DNA of 64,000 nucleotides from Paraspadella gotoi. Lineage: Eukaryota; Chaetognatha. The stretch spans positions 17,201,172 to 17,265,171 of the forward strand of contig CM119265.1 in assembly GCA_051294375.1 (NCBI GenBank), given 5' to 3'. Both the position numbers and the translations under genes were made by a program. Below are positions 37,035 through 47,324 of the stretch, one piece after another. Below the pieces are notes generated by a model, which saw only the letters and a list, made by a program, of their open reading frames with translations, did no database searches and was not told the DNA's origin. Every line of letters starts with the position of its first letter. Within the stretch, counting starts at the first letter, position 1.

Positions 37035-37693
37035 AATAGTGAAGAGACAGTAATTATTGTTATGTGTTAGTGACAGAACCGTTCAATATAAGCAGTCCCT
37101 GAGCTTCGGATCAGGCTGTAACACCATATTACAGGCGGGTTAAGCGCCCCGTCCCTCTTAACAGCTAGGCGACCACCGGGCTAGAACCCCGGACCTTTGG
37201 GTTGGGAGGAGAATGACTTGCCTCCGGCACCAATGGCCGCTGATGAACGGTTGGTGGATTTTAGTCCACCATACATCCCCCCTCCCATAGGGCGAAGTCT
37301 GTTGCGTCTCTTCAGTGAATTGTTGTTGGAGGAAAGTTCGTCACCAAGTTGAGGCATGTCGCCTGATGTGTTGTGGGCGGAAAGTGCATCGCCAGGTTGA
37401 GGCATGTCGCCTGAAAGTGTTGTTGTTGCTATTGTGTTCAGAAGTAGGGCTCACCAATGAAGAGACAGTAATTATTGTTGTGTTAGTGACAGAACCATTC
37501 AATATAAGCAGTCCCTGAGTTTCGGATCAGGCTGTAACACCATATTACAGGCGGGTTAAGCGCCCCGTCCTTCTTAACTGCTAGGTGACCACCGGGCTAG
37601 AACCCCGGACCTTTGGGTTGGGAGGAGAATGACTTGCCTCCGGCACCAATGGCCGCTGATGAACGGTTGGTGGATTTTAGTCCACCATAATAG
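37035..37693 (-). mobile_element. Miniature LTR retrotransposon (TRIM-like), copy 1, with 5-bp target duplication
   Basis: Direct repeats 37040-37272 and 37458-37688 are nearly identical and flank a non-coding core of about 185 bases. Read on the minus strand, each repeat runs tggtggactaaaa...ctgtctcttca (TG...CA ends). A 'tggtgagccc' primer-binding-like site follows the 5' repeat, and a 'gggagggggg' polypurine tract precedes the 3' repeat. The flanks carry the same 5 bases, aatag (37035-37039 and 37689-37693). No protein is encoded, so it needs enzymes from another element. High LTR similarity suggests recent insertion. Confidence 0.85.
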
Positions 37694-37917
37694 GTTAATA
37701 ATTTCAAACTGAGAGCGTTTGCTAAAGTTTTACCACAAACTTCACAACTTTACAAGTTTGTATTGAAAACGTTTTGCACATGAAGTTAATAATCGCACAA
37801 AACTAGTTCACACAAAGGTTTTCATATGGAATTATACAGTTGACATACCCAGTACTCCTTGGTATACTGTCAAAATTTGATGAGCCTTTTTTATTTTTTG
37901 CCATTTTTCTTGCGCAG

Positions 37918-38084
37918 TCGAATTCTATCGTGATTACGATGATATGAAAATCAGTCAAGGAGACCTTGACGAAATCAGAGATCAATGGTTGAATCGTGGG
38001 GAAAGCTTAGAGGAATGTGACGAGCGTTTATTCAGGCCGGAGGAAGAGTCTTCGCTGCAGCAGCAGCGGCGGCAGCCGGTGTGA
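37918..38084 (+). pseudogene. Coding-like fragment with a COX6C-like motif
   Basis: After a good acceptor (cttgcgcag) a frame reads EFYRDYDDMK and continues for 55 codons to a stop at 38082. The motif recalls the C-terminal FYRxYDxMK of cytochrome c oxidase subunit 6C. The expected membrane-spanning exon is not visible upstream, where a TRIM element sits, and the sequence after the motif does not match. It may be a displaced terminal exon, a pseudogene or chance. A second frame from a possible acceptor at 38034 is also open. Confidence 0.25.
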
Positions 38085-38613
38085 AGTTAAGACCCGTGGC
38101 TGCAGAGCAGCAAATCGAGAAAAGCTTGTGTGCGGCAGACAAACGTTGGTTTCTTATAATTTTTTAGTTATTATTACTAATAAAATAATAATTTAAAGAT
38201 AGAAAATTGGAATAGTGTCAATTTTTATTAAAATTTCAAAACATATAAAAACCGTAGTGGCATTATTCCGTTCTTAATTAAATTTAGCTGTTCTTTTGTT
38301 AAAAGCACAGAAATGCCAAATTGTTTTCATCTTGTTTATCTTTTATAAGTAACTATACTATTATATAAAAAATGTTACGTCTGGTTTTAGAACACGTTCC
38401 TTAAAAAGGTTTAAGAAGGAGAGGTAGAGAGAATAACAAGGAGCGCGAGACCTTGCCAATCCATGCCCGGTTCGCTTTTCTCACCGGCTTATATCCCATG
38501 AGAAATTGTTTCGCAATAATCACATATTTTGGTGAAAGTTATGTAAGACTCTCGTCGTTCATTGTCATCGTGTGCTTTTCCAGGTATTTACCGAATAAAG
38601 AATAAAGAAAAGT

Positions 38614-40500
38614 ATGGACTTTGGATCGAGTAGTTTAGGGGGAGGAGGCGGCGGCGGCGTCGGGGGTCGTCTCTCGGGCGCCCAGAAAGAAGCGCTCATG
38701 GAGCAAGTAAAGCAGCAAGTAGCCTTACAGGTATAATTTGCCACTCATTTTACACCGGGGTCGATGAGAAGTTAGGAAAATTTAAAGGGTGGGGCTTACA
38801 ACCGAGGTTCAGTACTATTAATTATCTGTGCTGCTGTATCTATTTTAGACATTCAACGAACTTTTGCAAAAGATGACGAACAAATGCTTCACGAAGTGCG
38901 TCTCGAAACCAGGCAAGCGTTAATTTAAAAGTTTTAATGCCTTATGACTAGGTACTGTTTTTAAATCCTGACTCATTAGTAGTCATTAGTAGAGTGATGT
39001 GAAAATAATAAAATTTTAAAAAATTAAAATTTAGCATATAAAACATAAAATTAAAATTTAATAAAAATATTTTTTTTTTATTTTTATGAAATTGGAACAA
39101 CCAATATAAAAATTATCCATTCATTTAATAAATAAGCTATCTTGCCCCTGACTTTGGACAGGCTTTGGTGGTTTAAGGCCTCCATCACTCTTACAAGATA
39201 ATGACATAGCAGGTCCCTGCATTTATTAGTGGGTGCCAGTGAGCTATTTTTATATATAATAATATATATAATAGGCTAAAATTTCAAAATGAAAATTTTT
39301 AAATTTTAAGATTGGATTTTAATTCTTTGTAAAAAGTTGATATAAAGAATGAGTATTAATTTCTTTTAAAAAAAAATTTTCAATAAGTTGGACAGAAATA
39401 TAAAAATGAAATTTGAGATAACGAAACTTTTTAAGACTGGGGGGGGGGGGTAAATTAAAAAGACATAAAGCTTAGCAGACTGAAAACCCCGGAACCAATG
39501 GCGTCGTAAAAGTTATTTTAACTGTTTATTTTTGAAAGTTACGTGATTCCCGTTTTAATAATTTAGTATAATTAATATTATTTTAAAAAAAAATATTTTG
39601 AACAACAAATTTATTTAGAATGAATTCAATTCATTTGCGCTGATGAAGGCTTACATTGAAGCTGAAACATGTTTATTTTTTATATTAAATAAATTATTGT
39701 TCAAAATAAAAAAAAAATTTTTAATATTATTAATGTAAAAAACGAAAGAACCAAAACAATATAATAAAGCATTAGTTATTTCTATTCAAATCCATGAAAT
39801 GTATACAGAATAGTACAAAAAATTTATGGCAGTATTTACGAATAAACTTTTTATAAAATTAGTACAACTAATATAAAAATTATTGCAGTTATTTAATAAA
39901 TAAGCTATTTTGCCCCTGACTTTGGACAGGTTTTGGTGGTTTATTTTAGAAAGAAGTTTCGAAATCTCGAATGACCGCGAAAGAAAGAAACGAATATTAA
40001 TATATATATATATATATAAATATATATATATTTATATCTCCGATATAAAAAAGTATCTGAGTTGTAAATGATCGTCCAGACTTTACAAAGGCTGATTTTT
40101 AATTTTTACCTTAAAAATATAGCTTTTTATTATTTGAACATATTTAATGACATAATTTATGAAAAAGATTTATATTTTTTTTCTTAACTTTTATCAAGGA
40201 ATCTGAATGTGATCTCAGAATTTAAAAAAAATTATTTTAAAATTTTGATAATATATAATTAATAATAAAAAGTAATTATAGATTAGTATTCATTAATATA
40301 ATAGTTTTCAAGATATAACTGTTAAATTTTTATTCCTAACTCATTAGTTTAAATATTACAAATATTTACATCCGTTAGGTACCTCTTTGGATAGTGGGGA
40401 ACAACGGTGCCTAACTTATTGTATGGAGCGATATATGGATACGTGGAACGTTGTTTCAAAGACTTATCAAAACAGGATTTTAAAAGAAAGAGGATCCTAA
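38614..40500 (+). CDS. TIMM13: Mitochondrial small Tim chaperone Tim13
   Basis: Exons 38614-38730, 38849-38912 and 40379-40500 encode 100 residues. A glycine-rich N-terminus precedes the helix [13 protein letters not shown]. Twin CX3C motifs follow: CFTKC before the second intron and CLTYC after it, then [19 protein letters not shown]. With Tim8 it forms the intermembrane-space complex that carries hydrophobic precursors to the inner membrane; the paired cysteines form intramolecular disulphides. Intron 2 starts with GC (ccag|gcaagc) instead of GT. The GC choice is fixed because only it joins KPG in frame to the next exon. That intron is 1.47 kb and carries two copies of dispersed repeat X. 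Confidence 0.93.
39085..39215. repeat. Dispersed repeat X, copy in TIMM13 intron
   Basis: Runs from 'gaaattggaacaaccaatataaaaattat' through 'cttgcccctgactttggacagg' to 'gacatagcaggtcc'. The same order occurs at 46450-46840 and 57028-57130. It is non-coding and its class is unknown. Confidence 0.75.
39860..39945. repeat. Dispersed repeat X, second copy in TIMM13 intron
   Basis: A shorter copy with 'aataaataagctattttgcccctgac' and 'ttggacaggttttggtggttta'. Confidence 0.7.
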
Positions 40501-40661
40501 CCGATAATTGATTCAAATTAGCAATCGATTGACCTTGTGCGCATCTGCCGTGATAGTGAAATTTGGATTGATAAACTCGTACTGACCATTCATACCATCG
40601 CCATCTCTTTTGTTATCATCGTTGTTATGATACTATTTAACGCCTAACTTTCAGCTTTGGC

Positions 40662-41606
40662 ATGAAAATATTTAGGAAATATGGCTTCCGAATTGCGACG
40701 GGAACGATATTTGCCGGCGTCGGGCTATCATTCTTACCCGAGGTGGCATTTCCTGAGAAGCTAAAATTATTTTACGCATATCACGTTGTCGAAAATGAAA
40801 AACGGGTCGCGCTTCCCCTTACCGTTGAACTGCGAGACATGTTGGACTCGGAGATGAGAAAATGCGGATACACGGCCCAAGTCGAAGCTTTTTTTACTCC
40901 AATTGTTCCTACGAGTATCTTCGATACTTTATTTACGCCTCTTGTCCCTCCGACGGTCATTGAAGTTTCCAAAGGCAGCCTCAAAAATTCCAAGGGAGGA
41001 GTCATCGGGCTTCCCTTCTACTTTAAGTTCCTTCCGGAACGAGATTTCGAAGTATTAAAACGATACCTATGTTACGAAGGCATTGAGGAGGAGACGGCGA
41101 ACCGTTTAACAGGCAACTTGTTGTTGTCGGACGATGCAAAAAGGTTCTACATTTCTCGCGAGCTGCATCGTCTCTCGTTCGAGTCGTTTTACTGGAAAGT
41201 CGCTTTTCTTACGGCCGGTGCCGCTTCCGGCTCTTTTTTATACCACACTTGCGGTCTCTCATTAAATCTCCGTGCGAATCGCTTCGTGACTTTTATTATC
41301 GGATCCACTTGCGCCGCTTTGGCCTTCGCGACATTCGTCTCCTTGTTGGGACTTAAAAATCACAAGGTTGCGCGGGAAGCGGACAAAAAATGCTTGGAGA
41401 TGGGCCCAAATTACGTCGCCGGCGGATCAGAATTCTACACAAAAACAATCGGCAAAAATCGAACGCTTCGCCTCTGTGGCTTCTCCGATCACTTTAGCCC
41501 CGTTGGAAGCGAACGTTACCGTTTCGGTTTGCACCCCGACTCGATTGCGCGCTTCGAGAATTTTCGGGATTATCGTCAATCTAAAACTATCGTTCCAGGG
41601 CCATGA
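40662..41606 (+). CDS. TMEM177: Transmembrane protein 177
   Basis: Single-exon frame of 314 residues, close to the roughly 311 of the vertebrate protein. There is a hydrophobic N-terminus (TGTIFAGVGLSFL). Two membrane segments lie in the middle, about residues 185-202 and 212-233. The family signature AGGSEFYTKTIGKNRTLR sits near the C-terminus. In vertebrates TMEM177 is a mitochondrial inner-membrane protein that stabilises newly made COX2 and its chaperone COX20. The ATG follows a strong 3' splice site (ctttcag at 40648-40654) by 7 bases, in a 161-base gap after the TIMM13 stop. A second, diverged member lies at 43492-44988. Confidence 0.85.
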   Translation: MKIFRKYGFRIATGTIFAGVGLSFLPEVAFPEKLKLFYAYHVVENEKRVALPLTVELRDMLDSEMRKCGYTAQVEAFFTPIVPTSIFDTLFTPLVPPTVIEVSKGSLKNSKGGVIGLPFYFKFLPERDFEVLKRYLCYEGIEEETANRLTGNLLLSDDAKRFYISRELHRLSFESFYWKVAFLTAGAASGSFLYHTCGLSLNLRANRFVTFIIGSTCAALAFATFVSLLGLKNHKVAREADKKCLEMGPNYVAGGSEFYTKTIGKNRTLRLCGFSDHFSPVGSERYRFGLHPDSIARFENFRDYRQSKTIVPGP

Positions 41607-41665
41607 CTGTCATTTATTCATCAACGTTATGTTATGAGTTTCCATCCCTTACAGGTGATCGTATA

Positions 41666-42352
41666 ATGGCTTTGGCCGTCGACCCTCCGCAACCCTTTTC
41701 CGCTTGGCTCGAAACTCATTTTAAGTCCCTCAACGCGGACGTCGATAGTTGTTTGGTAGACTATATCGTCGGTATGTTGGAGACTGAAGAGGATGAAGAA
41801 TCGCTTGTTGAAGGCCTCTCCGAGATCCTGGAGGAGATTGCAAGCGACGAGAAGGAACCAACTATTAGACTTATCGTGGCTCAATGGAAGGAACACCGCG
41901 CCATCGGAGAGTTGGAGACCTCGGCCTCAACAGCGTCGTCTTCTGCGTTCGATTCAGTCTTGGCTTCCGCTCTCGAAAAGCAAGCCGCCGTCGAAGCCAA
42001 GCCCCAACGAAGACTCACTAAAGACGATAAGGAGCGTCTCGAGGTGAAGGAAGCGATTCTCAACCTGGCCGCCGCATCCGCTGCCGAGGATGGCGCCCAC
42101 GGGGATGACGGCAATGTGGGACTTACCGCAGATTCCGTGGACGGGGAATCCGCCGCGCCCTCGCTTGGTCCCGCCAACCTAAACGTCCAAAAAGTTTTTG
42201 AGGAGAAGAGAGAGAAGCGAGAGCAATCGCAGAAACAGGCCGAGGCAAAGAAGTTAAAGGATAAAGAAGATCGGGAAAAACAAAAAAATCAGAAACTTGA
42301 TAAAGCCGAAGCAGAAAAAAAGAGAACTCAAAAGGGTGAGAGGCGGAGATGA
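41666..42352 (+). CDS. CCDC43: Coiled-coil domain protein 43
   Basis: A 228-residue single-exon frame (the vertebrate protein is about 224). The N-terminal 70 residues, with FSAWLETHFKSL, DSCLVDYIVGMLE and EEIAS, form the conserved domain. The C-terminal third is a lysine/glutamate-rich coiled coil (VFEEKREKREQSQKQ...). Its molecular role is poorly defined. The start at 41666 was chosen because a good 3' splice site (cccttacag, AG at 41653-41654) precedes it by 11 bases, so the upstream in-frame codons would not be in the mRNA. The stop of TMEM177 is only 59 bases upstream of this ATG, which suggests a shared transcript. Confidence 0.88.
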   Translation: MALAVDPPQPFSAWLETHFKSLNADVDSCLVDYIVGMLETEEDEESLVEGLSEILEEIASDEKEPTIRLIVAQWKEHRAIGELETSASTASSSAFDSVLASALEKQAAVEAKPQRRLTKDDKERLEVKEAILNLAAASAAEDGAHGDDGNVGLTADSVDGESAAPSLGPANLNVQKVFEEKREKREQSQKQAEAKKLKDKEDREKQKNQKLDKAEAEKKRTQKGERRR

Positions 42353-43491
42353 TTAACTTAGTTTTTGGGATTTTTTTTTTTCGAAATTCGAAATTTGATT
42401 GAACTTTAATTAAAATTCTAAAAGTGAGAAATGAACAACATTGTACTAATGAACATTAATGTACAAAATTTTTTTATTCTATTGCGTAAATTTTGCAATT
42501 TAGGCAATAAACTATATATATAGTGTAAACCTTATCAATTTTTAAATTATTTTGAAATCGTCATAAAAAGTTCATTAAAAGAAATATTACTATATTTTAA
42601 AAATTATTTTGATCAGAAATCATAAAAACCTATATTTTAACCTGAAAATTAAATTTTTAAATATTAAATTTAGTATTTTTAATTTTTAACACACTTAATA
42701 AAAGAATTTTTAAAAATGATTTATATTTTCTTATAGGGGAGTGCGGGGTAATTCGGAACAGGGGTTATTCGGAATAAAATAAAACAAGTTTGAGCAAACA
42801 ATGTCGGATCTGCCCACGATCATTAACGGTAATTAATTAATAAATTTATTTATTTGATCCGACATGTTTGTTTTTGGGTCTTTTCGTCACTGACCACGAC
42901 AAAAGCGACGACGACGATGATGGCGACGACGAAAATAATGCCAATAACGATTTACTTGATTGATTGATTAAGTAATTAATTTATAAATAAATTGAATGAT
43001 TGAATAATTAATTTATTAATTTTCGGATTAATTATTAATTAATTAATTGATTAATTATTTAATTAATTATTTGATTAATCAATACATCTTGCATTTACAT
43101 TTAATATAAAAAAAAACCAGCATAATCAATTAGTGTTTTTTTCTATTTAAACTTAGACGATTCCATCGAAACTTGATTTCCAGCTTAATCACACACTTTC
43201 CTCCACACATACAAAATTTCAAGTCAATCGCCCCATCCGCAATAAAATAGCTTTTGTTGTTTTTTCCATTTAAACTCATTTCCACTCGCACGATTCGATC
43301 GAAACTTCATATCCAACTCAATCAGACACTTCCCTATAAATTAATGTTTACTGGTAGTATATTGTTCATAATCGACTTTTAGAATTTTCATACGTGAATT
43401 TCACTACGCTCTATTGCTTAGTTATAAAGTAATTTCGAGTTTTAACTGCTGAGATGTATACTTGTTTCAAGTTATTATATATAACGTAAGG
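42353..43491. other. Intergenic region with dispersed repeat copy
   Basis: AT-rich. It contains an AATAAA (42506-42511) that may end CCDC43, a second copy of the repeat seen at 1855-1990 (about 42780-43330) and a TTAATTAATTGA-type tract (43000-43085). No coding exon was found. Confidence 0.5.
42506..42511 (+). terminator. Polyadenylation signal after CCDC43
   Basis: This is the first AATAAA downstream of the CCDC43 stop, about 150 bases away, and there is none in the TMEM177-CCDC43 gap. Confidence 0.4.
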
Positions 43492-44988
43492 ATGAATTCT
43501 GTTGCTACGTTTTTGGCGTCTCATGGCTTGACTGTCGCGGACCTTATTCCTGGAACCATAGCTATAACTTACACTGCATTACAAATACCTTCTGAATGGT
43601 ATCCCGAATACGTGGTTGATTATCTTCACCGATGCGAGCACAATGAAATCTTCAATAATAAATCCCTTCTCCACATGATGGACCGAGAGTTTTTAGAAAG
43701 CAACATTGACGTTTACAACATTGTTAATGCACAGGTTCGTTGATATCTGACGTTTTTTAAAGAAAACATTTTTTCTCGATTAATTATTTAAATATTCCTC
43801 TTCTTTAAATCTTCCTTCTTCTGATCAGCATTATGTTTGTTGCAACGAAGATTCGTTCGGAAAGGGATATTTTGGCGTCGGTATTAATGCGATGTTCGGC
43901 ATTCCGCTCAACTTCGCCTTCGAATCTCTTGCGGAGGCGGATAAGGGCAAGGAGGCCTGCCTAACTGATAAACGTCACCCTACGTTTTTACGATGGCGAA
44001 ATCGACTTCGAAGCTTTTTCTCACTCGAGGATGATGTTGAGATTCCTTCTGTAGATTGGGACTCTTCCGAAGGACGCGCCTATCGTGACTCTCTTCTTCT
44101 TTCGCCGATGGCTAAGCGATTTGCCATCGCTCGAGACATCCGCCGGGCCGACACGAACCACTTGATTTGGACTGGTCTGTCGGCTTATTTGGCTTCCGAA
44201 TTAGGAAGGGTTTGCTTCGACAAATCTTTCAAACGTTTGACTCCAAACGAACAACGTCTAAATCGGTATCGGTACTTTTCTTCGGCGCTTATTGTGGGTG
44301 TTGGCTTTTGGATGACTTGTGTTAAGCTCAGGTAAATTCTACTACGTTAACAATTAAACTAGATAGTAGATATGGTTCTTGAGGAATAGGAATATAATCG
44401 TGGGATCAGGAAAGAAGCACCACATTCAGATTGTGTTTCTTTAGGAATTTTTACTTTGAGCGACGTGCAGACGACTACAGCGCAACGATAGGGCCAGACT
44501 ATGCCGCTGGAGGCCTCGAATACTACGATAAGCTTATCCAAAGAAACCAGGCTCTTCGAAAGATCTTAGGAGAAAAAGGAGAAAAAAGATTCGACGAGAA
44601 GGGAAACGTTAGAAACTCTATTGACAATTGGCTGACGAATTTCAACATTCCCTTTTTTCATCGATGCTTGACGGTAATTGTTTGAAACTCCTTTTTCCAA
44701 CACACTGTTTATTTATGCAACGTTAAAAAATTCATTTTCCAGGAAAAAAGAAATTTCGTTGCACAGATTTGTCAAAATTTTGACGCCATGTCTTTTTCCG
44801 AGCTAAAGGATCACTTTGAAAAGACCGAGGTTCACCGCCAACCTTTTCGGTCCACGCTGCTCAATATTCGGAGTCACGATTGGAGGAGCAATGAAGTTAA
44901 AAACTTGGAGAGAACCTCCGGCTTGTTAGAATTCGAAAAGGAAGTAATAAAGGAAACTGAAAAGAAAGCAGGAAACTGTCCCGACTGA
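43492..44988 (+). CDS. TMEM177-like protein with C-terminal extension
   Basis: Exons 43492-43734, 43829-44331, 44445-44673 and 44743-44988 encode 406 residues. Family marks shared with the neighbour at 40662 and with vertebrate TMEM177: LSPMAKRFAIARDI, two membrane segments around LIWTGLSAYLASELG and YFSSALIVGVGFWMTCV, then AGGLEYYDKLIQRNQALR and GEKRFDEKGNV. It is about 90 residues longer than the family. The extra last exon (SFSELKDHFEKTEVHRQPF, then LNIRSHDW) is not recognised. Unlike its single-exon neighbour, it has three introns. A mitochondrial inner-membrane location is inferred from the family. It is probably an old tandem duplicate, with CCDC43 between the two. PGAM5 starts 88 bases after its stop. 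Confidence 0.8.
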
Positions 44989-45076
44989 CGTGAAGATATT
45001 TTGTGATCTTCTTTGTTTACGATTGTTTACGATACTAGTACTAGTTTGTGTTGTTAATTCAGTCTTTAATTTACGA

Positions 45077-47324
45077 ATGAATGCTCGTATCTGGGCTGGA
45101 GTTACGGCGACGGCCGTATCTGTGGCGGCGTTATACGGGGCGTCAACCAGGAATGGGAGATCAGACTCAGAGAGCAAAGCTAGTCTCCTGGCTAAGGGAG
45201 AAACGACTTTGAAAGCAGATGAGGTGATTGTGATTCAAAACGGCTTAGACGCTAAAGCAGAACGCCGTTCCAAGCAAAGACGAATTTTTTCTGAAGCCAT
45301 CGAAAAACTTCCGAGCGTATTTCCTCTTCCATCAAACATATGGAACGTCAACTGGGACGCCCGACATACATCTTCCAATCAGTCTGCCTCTTCCGATCAA
45401 TCTCACGACGGCACCGTCAACAGCACGAGTTTGCCAACGTCTTCCCGTCATCTTTTTCTCATTCGCCACGGCCAATACCACACGGAAAAAGCTCGGGAAA
45501 TCGATCGGAAATTGACTGAGTTAGGATCAGAGCAACTCGACCTCACGGGACAGCGATTGGCCGATTTAGGCATTCAATTCGATCGCATGGTCGCGTCCAC
45601 GATGACGCGTGCCCAAGAGTCGGCGAGGATAATCCACAAGCGATTTCCTGATCTCAACTTTGAAAGCGACCGTCTACTGGAAGAGGGAGCGCCCGTCCCG
45701 CCCGAGCCTCCAATGAAATCGTGGGCGCCTCCATTGGAACAGTTCTTGGAAGACGGACCGAGGATAGAGGCTGCGTTTCGAAAGTACTTTCATCGCGCCG
45801 ATGTATCTCAAAGTAGCGACTCACATGAAATACTCGTTTGTCATGGAAACGTGATCCGATTTTTTGTCTGCAGAGCGCTACAGGTTGGAGCATGTCTTTC
45901 ACTATTGGTATTGCTATATGGTAAAATAAAATTGCCGCGGAAACTTTTTAACTATTTTTTTGCCATTTTAATGTAAGAATCGAAAAATAAAATTTAAACA
46001 TCAATAAACTTTGGCCTTTTGTGATTCATATGAACTATCATGCAAAAGAAAATTTGTTGTCCAAGAAAATGTTTCCTTCTTTTTTATATTTAAATTATTG
46101 TAAATTTTATTTTTTATACTACTTTTTTCTATTGCTTTTTTTTAGTTGAACCGGTATTATTAAAGAGGACTGCCTTTGCTGTGTCTCATGTCAAATGGTT
46201 GCTGCATCATCTTCATTAGGATAGATTTAAGGATGAATCTTTATTCATATGTAAAAGAAGATACATTGATGCTGTAAATGCTTCAGAATAGTTTTCATAT
46301 TGTAAAGCATCAATAAAAGTTAAAAAGCTCCGGGTAACTTTTTTGTAAGCAAAATTAATATTTGTATTTATCTCAAGATTTATTTATCTCAGTAATCAGT
46401 ATCAAGTATCAAACAAGTCGAAAATAAAATAAAATATTTTATAATATTATTATGAAATTGGTACAACCAATATAAAAATTATTCATTTCAAAATAAATAA
46501 ATAAGCTATTGTGGCAGCAAGACTTAAAGCTGCCTCACTGCTGTCCGTCCTCAGCCTCGTCTCAATGGCTGAGCAGGCTAAATCATCTCATTCCATCCGT
46601 GCGTCCCGGGTTCAATCCCCGGGTATCCCGGTTCTGGCTTAAATGTGACGGCGCCGGTATAAACATGCCAGTGACAGGAGGCGGTCACTGAGGGTCCGCA
46701 GCCCCTACGCCAGTTAGTGAGATACCCCGCGCCCCGGGTATCACAGGCTATCCTCCCGTTGCCATACTATCTAATTTGGACAGGCTTTGTTGGTTTAAGG
46801 CCTCCATCACTCTTACAATATAATGACATAGCAGGTCCATTCAAGCTTTCAATCAGGACTCTCAGTCTCGATTATTCACTCCCAGAGTGCATTAGTATAT
46901 TGTGCAGCAATAACAACATTTTAGTATGTTTCATAAGTGATCAGTCCTTTTTACTGTTTGCCAAGGACCATTTCTCACCACAAATCTGTTAAAAAAGTTA
47001 AATAATTTTGTTGTTGAAAATAGATATTCTTATTCCATCCTAACTAGGTTTTACTATAAATTAAAACATATTTTTTGCAAGAAACGTATTTGACAATGAA
47101 GTTAACTAATTTTTCTAAACCGCGACAATTTTTTTTTCCGTAATTTTATTAATAATAACTTATGACCTATTTTACCCCTGCTGTAGATCCCTCCGGAGGC
47201 CTGGCTTAGAATGGGAGTCAATCATGGCTCGATCACCTGGTTAACTGTCCGCCCCAGTGGTCGAGTCGTTTTGCAGTCGCTCGGAACTACGGGTTATATG
47301 CCACCTAAGAAGATTAGTGTTTAA
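45077..47324 (+). CDS. PGAM5: Mitochondrial Ser/Thr phosphatase PGAM5
   Basis: Exons 45077-45883 and 47187-47324 encode 314 residues. The N-terminal hydrophobic anchor is [26 protein letters not shown] corresponds to the WDxNWD multimerisation motif. The phosphoglycerate-mutase fold has the catalytic histidine in LIRHGQYH and the second histidine in [11 protein letters not shown]. The last exon supplies [10 protein letters not shown] and [19 protein letters not shown]5 is a histidine-dependent protein phosphatase of the mitochondrial membrane, acting in mitophagy, fission and cell-death signalling. The start at the first ATG follows a 3' splice site (gttaattcag, AG at 45061-45062). The 1.3-kb intron contains repeat X broken by a tRNA-derived element. 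Confidence 0.95.
46450..46840. repeat. Dispersed repeat X split by a SINE insertion
   Basis: The left part (46450-46509) ends 'aataaataagctatt'. The right part resumes at about 46774 with 'tttggacaggctttgttggtttaaggcctcc'. In uninterrupted copies these are joined through 'cttgcccctgac', so something inserted between them. Confidence 0.75.
46510..46773 (+). mobile_element. tRNA-derived SINE inserted in PGAM5 intron
   Basis: A-box-like tggctgagcaggct (46566-46579) and a near-perfect B box ggttcaatcccc (46609-46620) lie about 30 bases apart, as in tRNA genes. The arms flanking the B box (cccggg...cccggg) can pair. A non-tRNA body follows, including 'gccagtgacaggaggcggtcactgagg', which recurs in inverse orientation at 5080-5110. 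It interrupts a copy of repeat X, which sets the order of insertion. Confidence 0.75.

Larger units (their letters stand above)
36376..38613. other. Divergent intergenic region with a TRIM element
   Basis: This lies between the antizyme (-) and TIMM13 (+) 5' ends, so it should hold both promoters. It contains a complete TRIM-like element (37040-37688) and a short coding-like stretch (37918-38084). No other feature is recognised. Confidence 0.5.

Noticed and set aside
37040-37688. The paired 230-base repeats as tRNA-derived SINEs
   Set aside because: A B-box-like ggttctagccc is present, but the two-repeat structure with TG...CA ends, a primer-binding-like site, a polypurine tract and a 5-bp duplication fits a miniature LTR element better.
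46566-46620. A functional tRNA gene
   Set aside because: A and B boxes are present, but no complete cloverleaf with acceptor pairing could be drawn. The unit continues into a shared repeat body and interrupts another repeat, as a SINE would.
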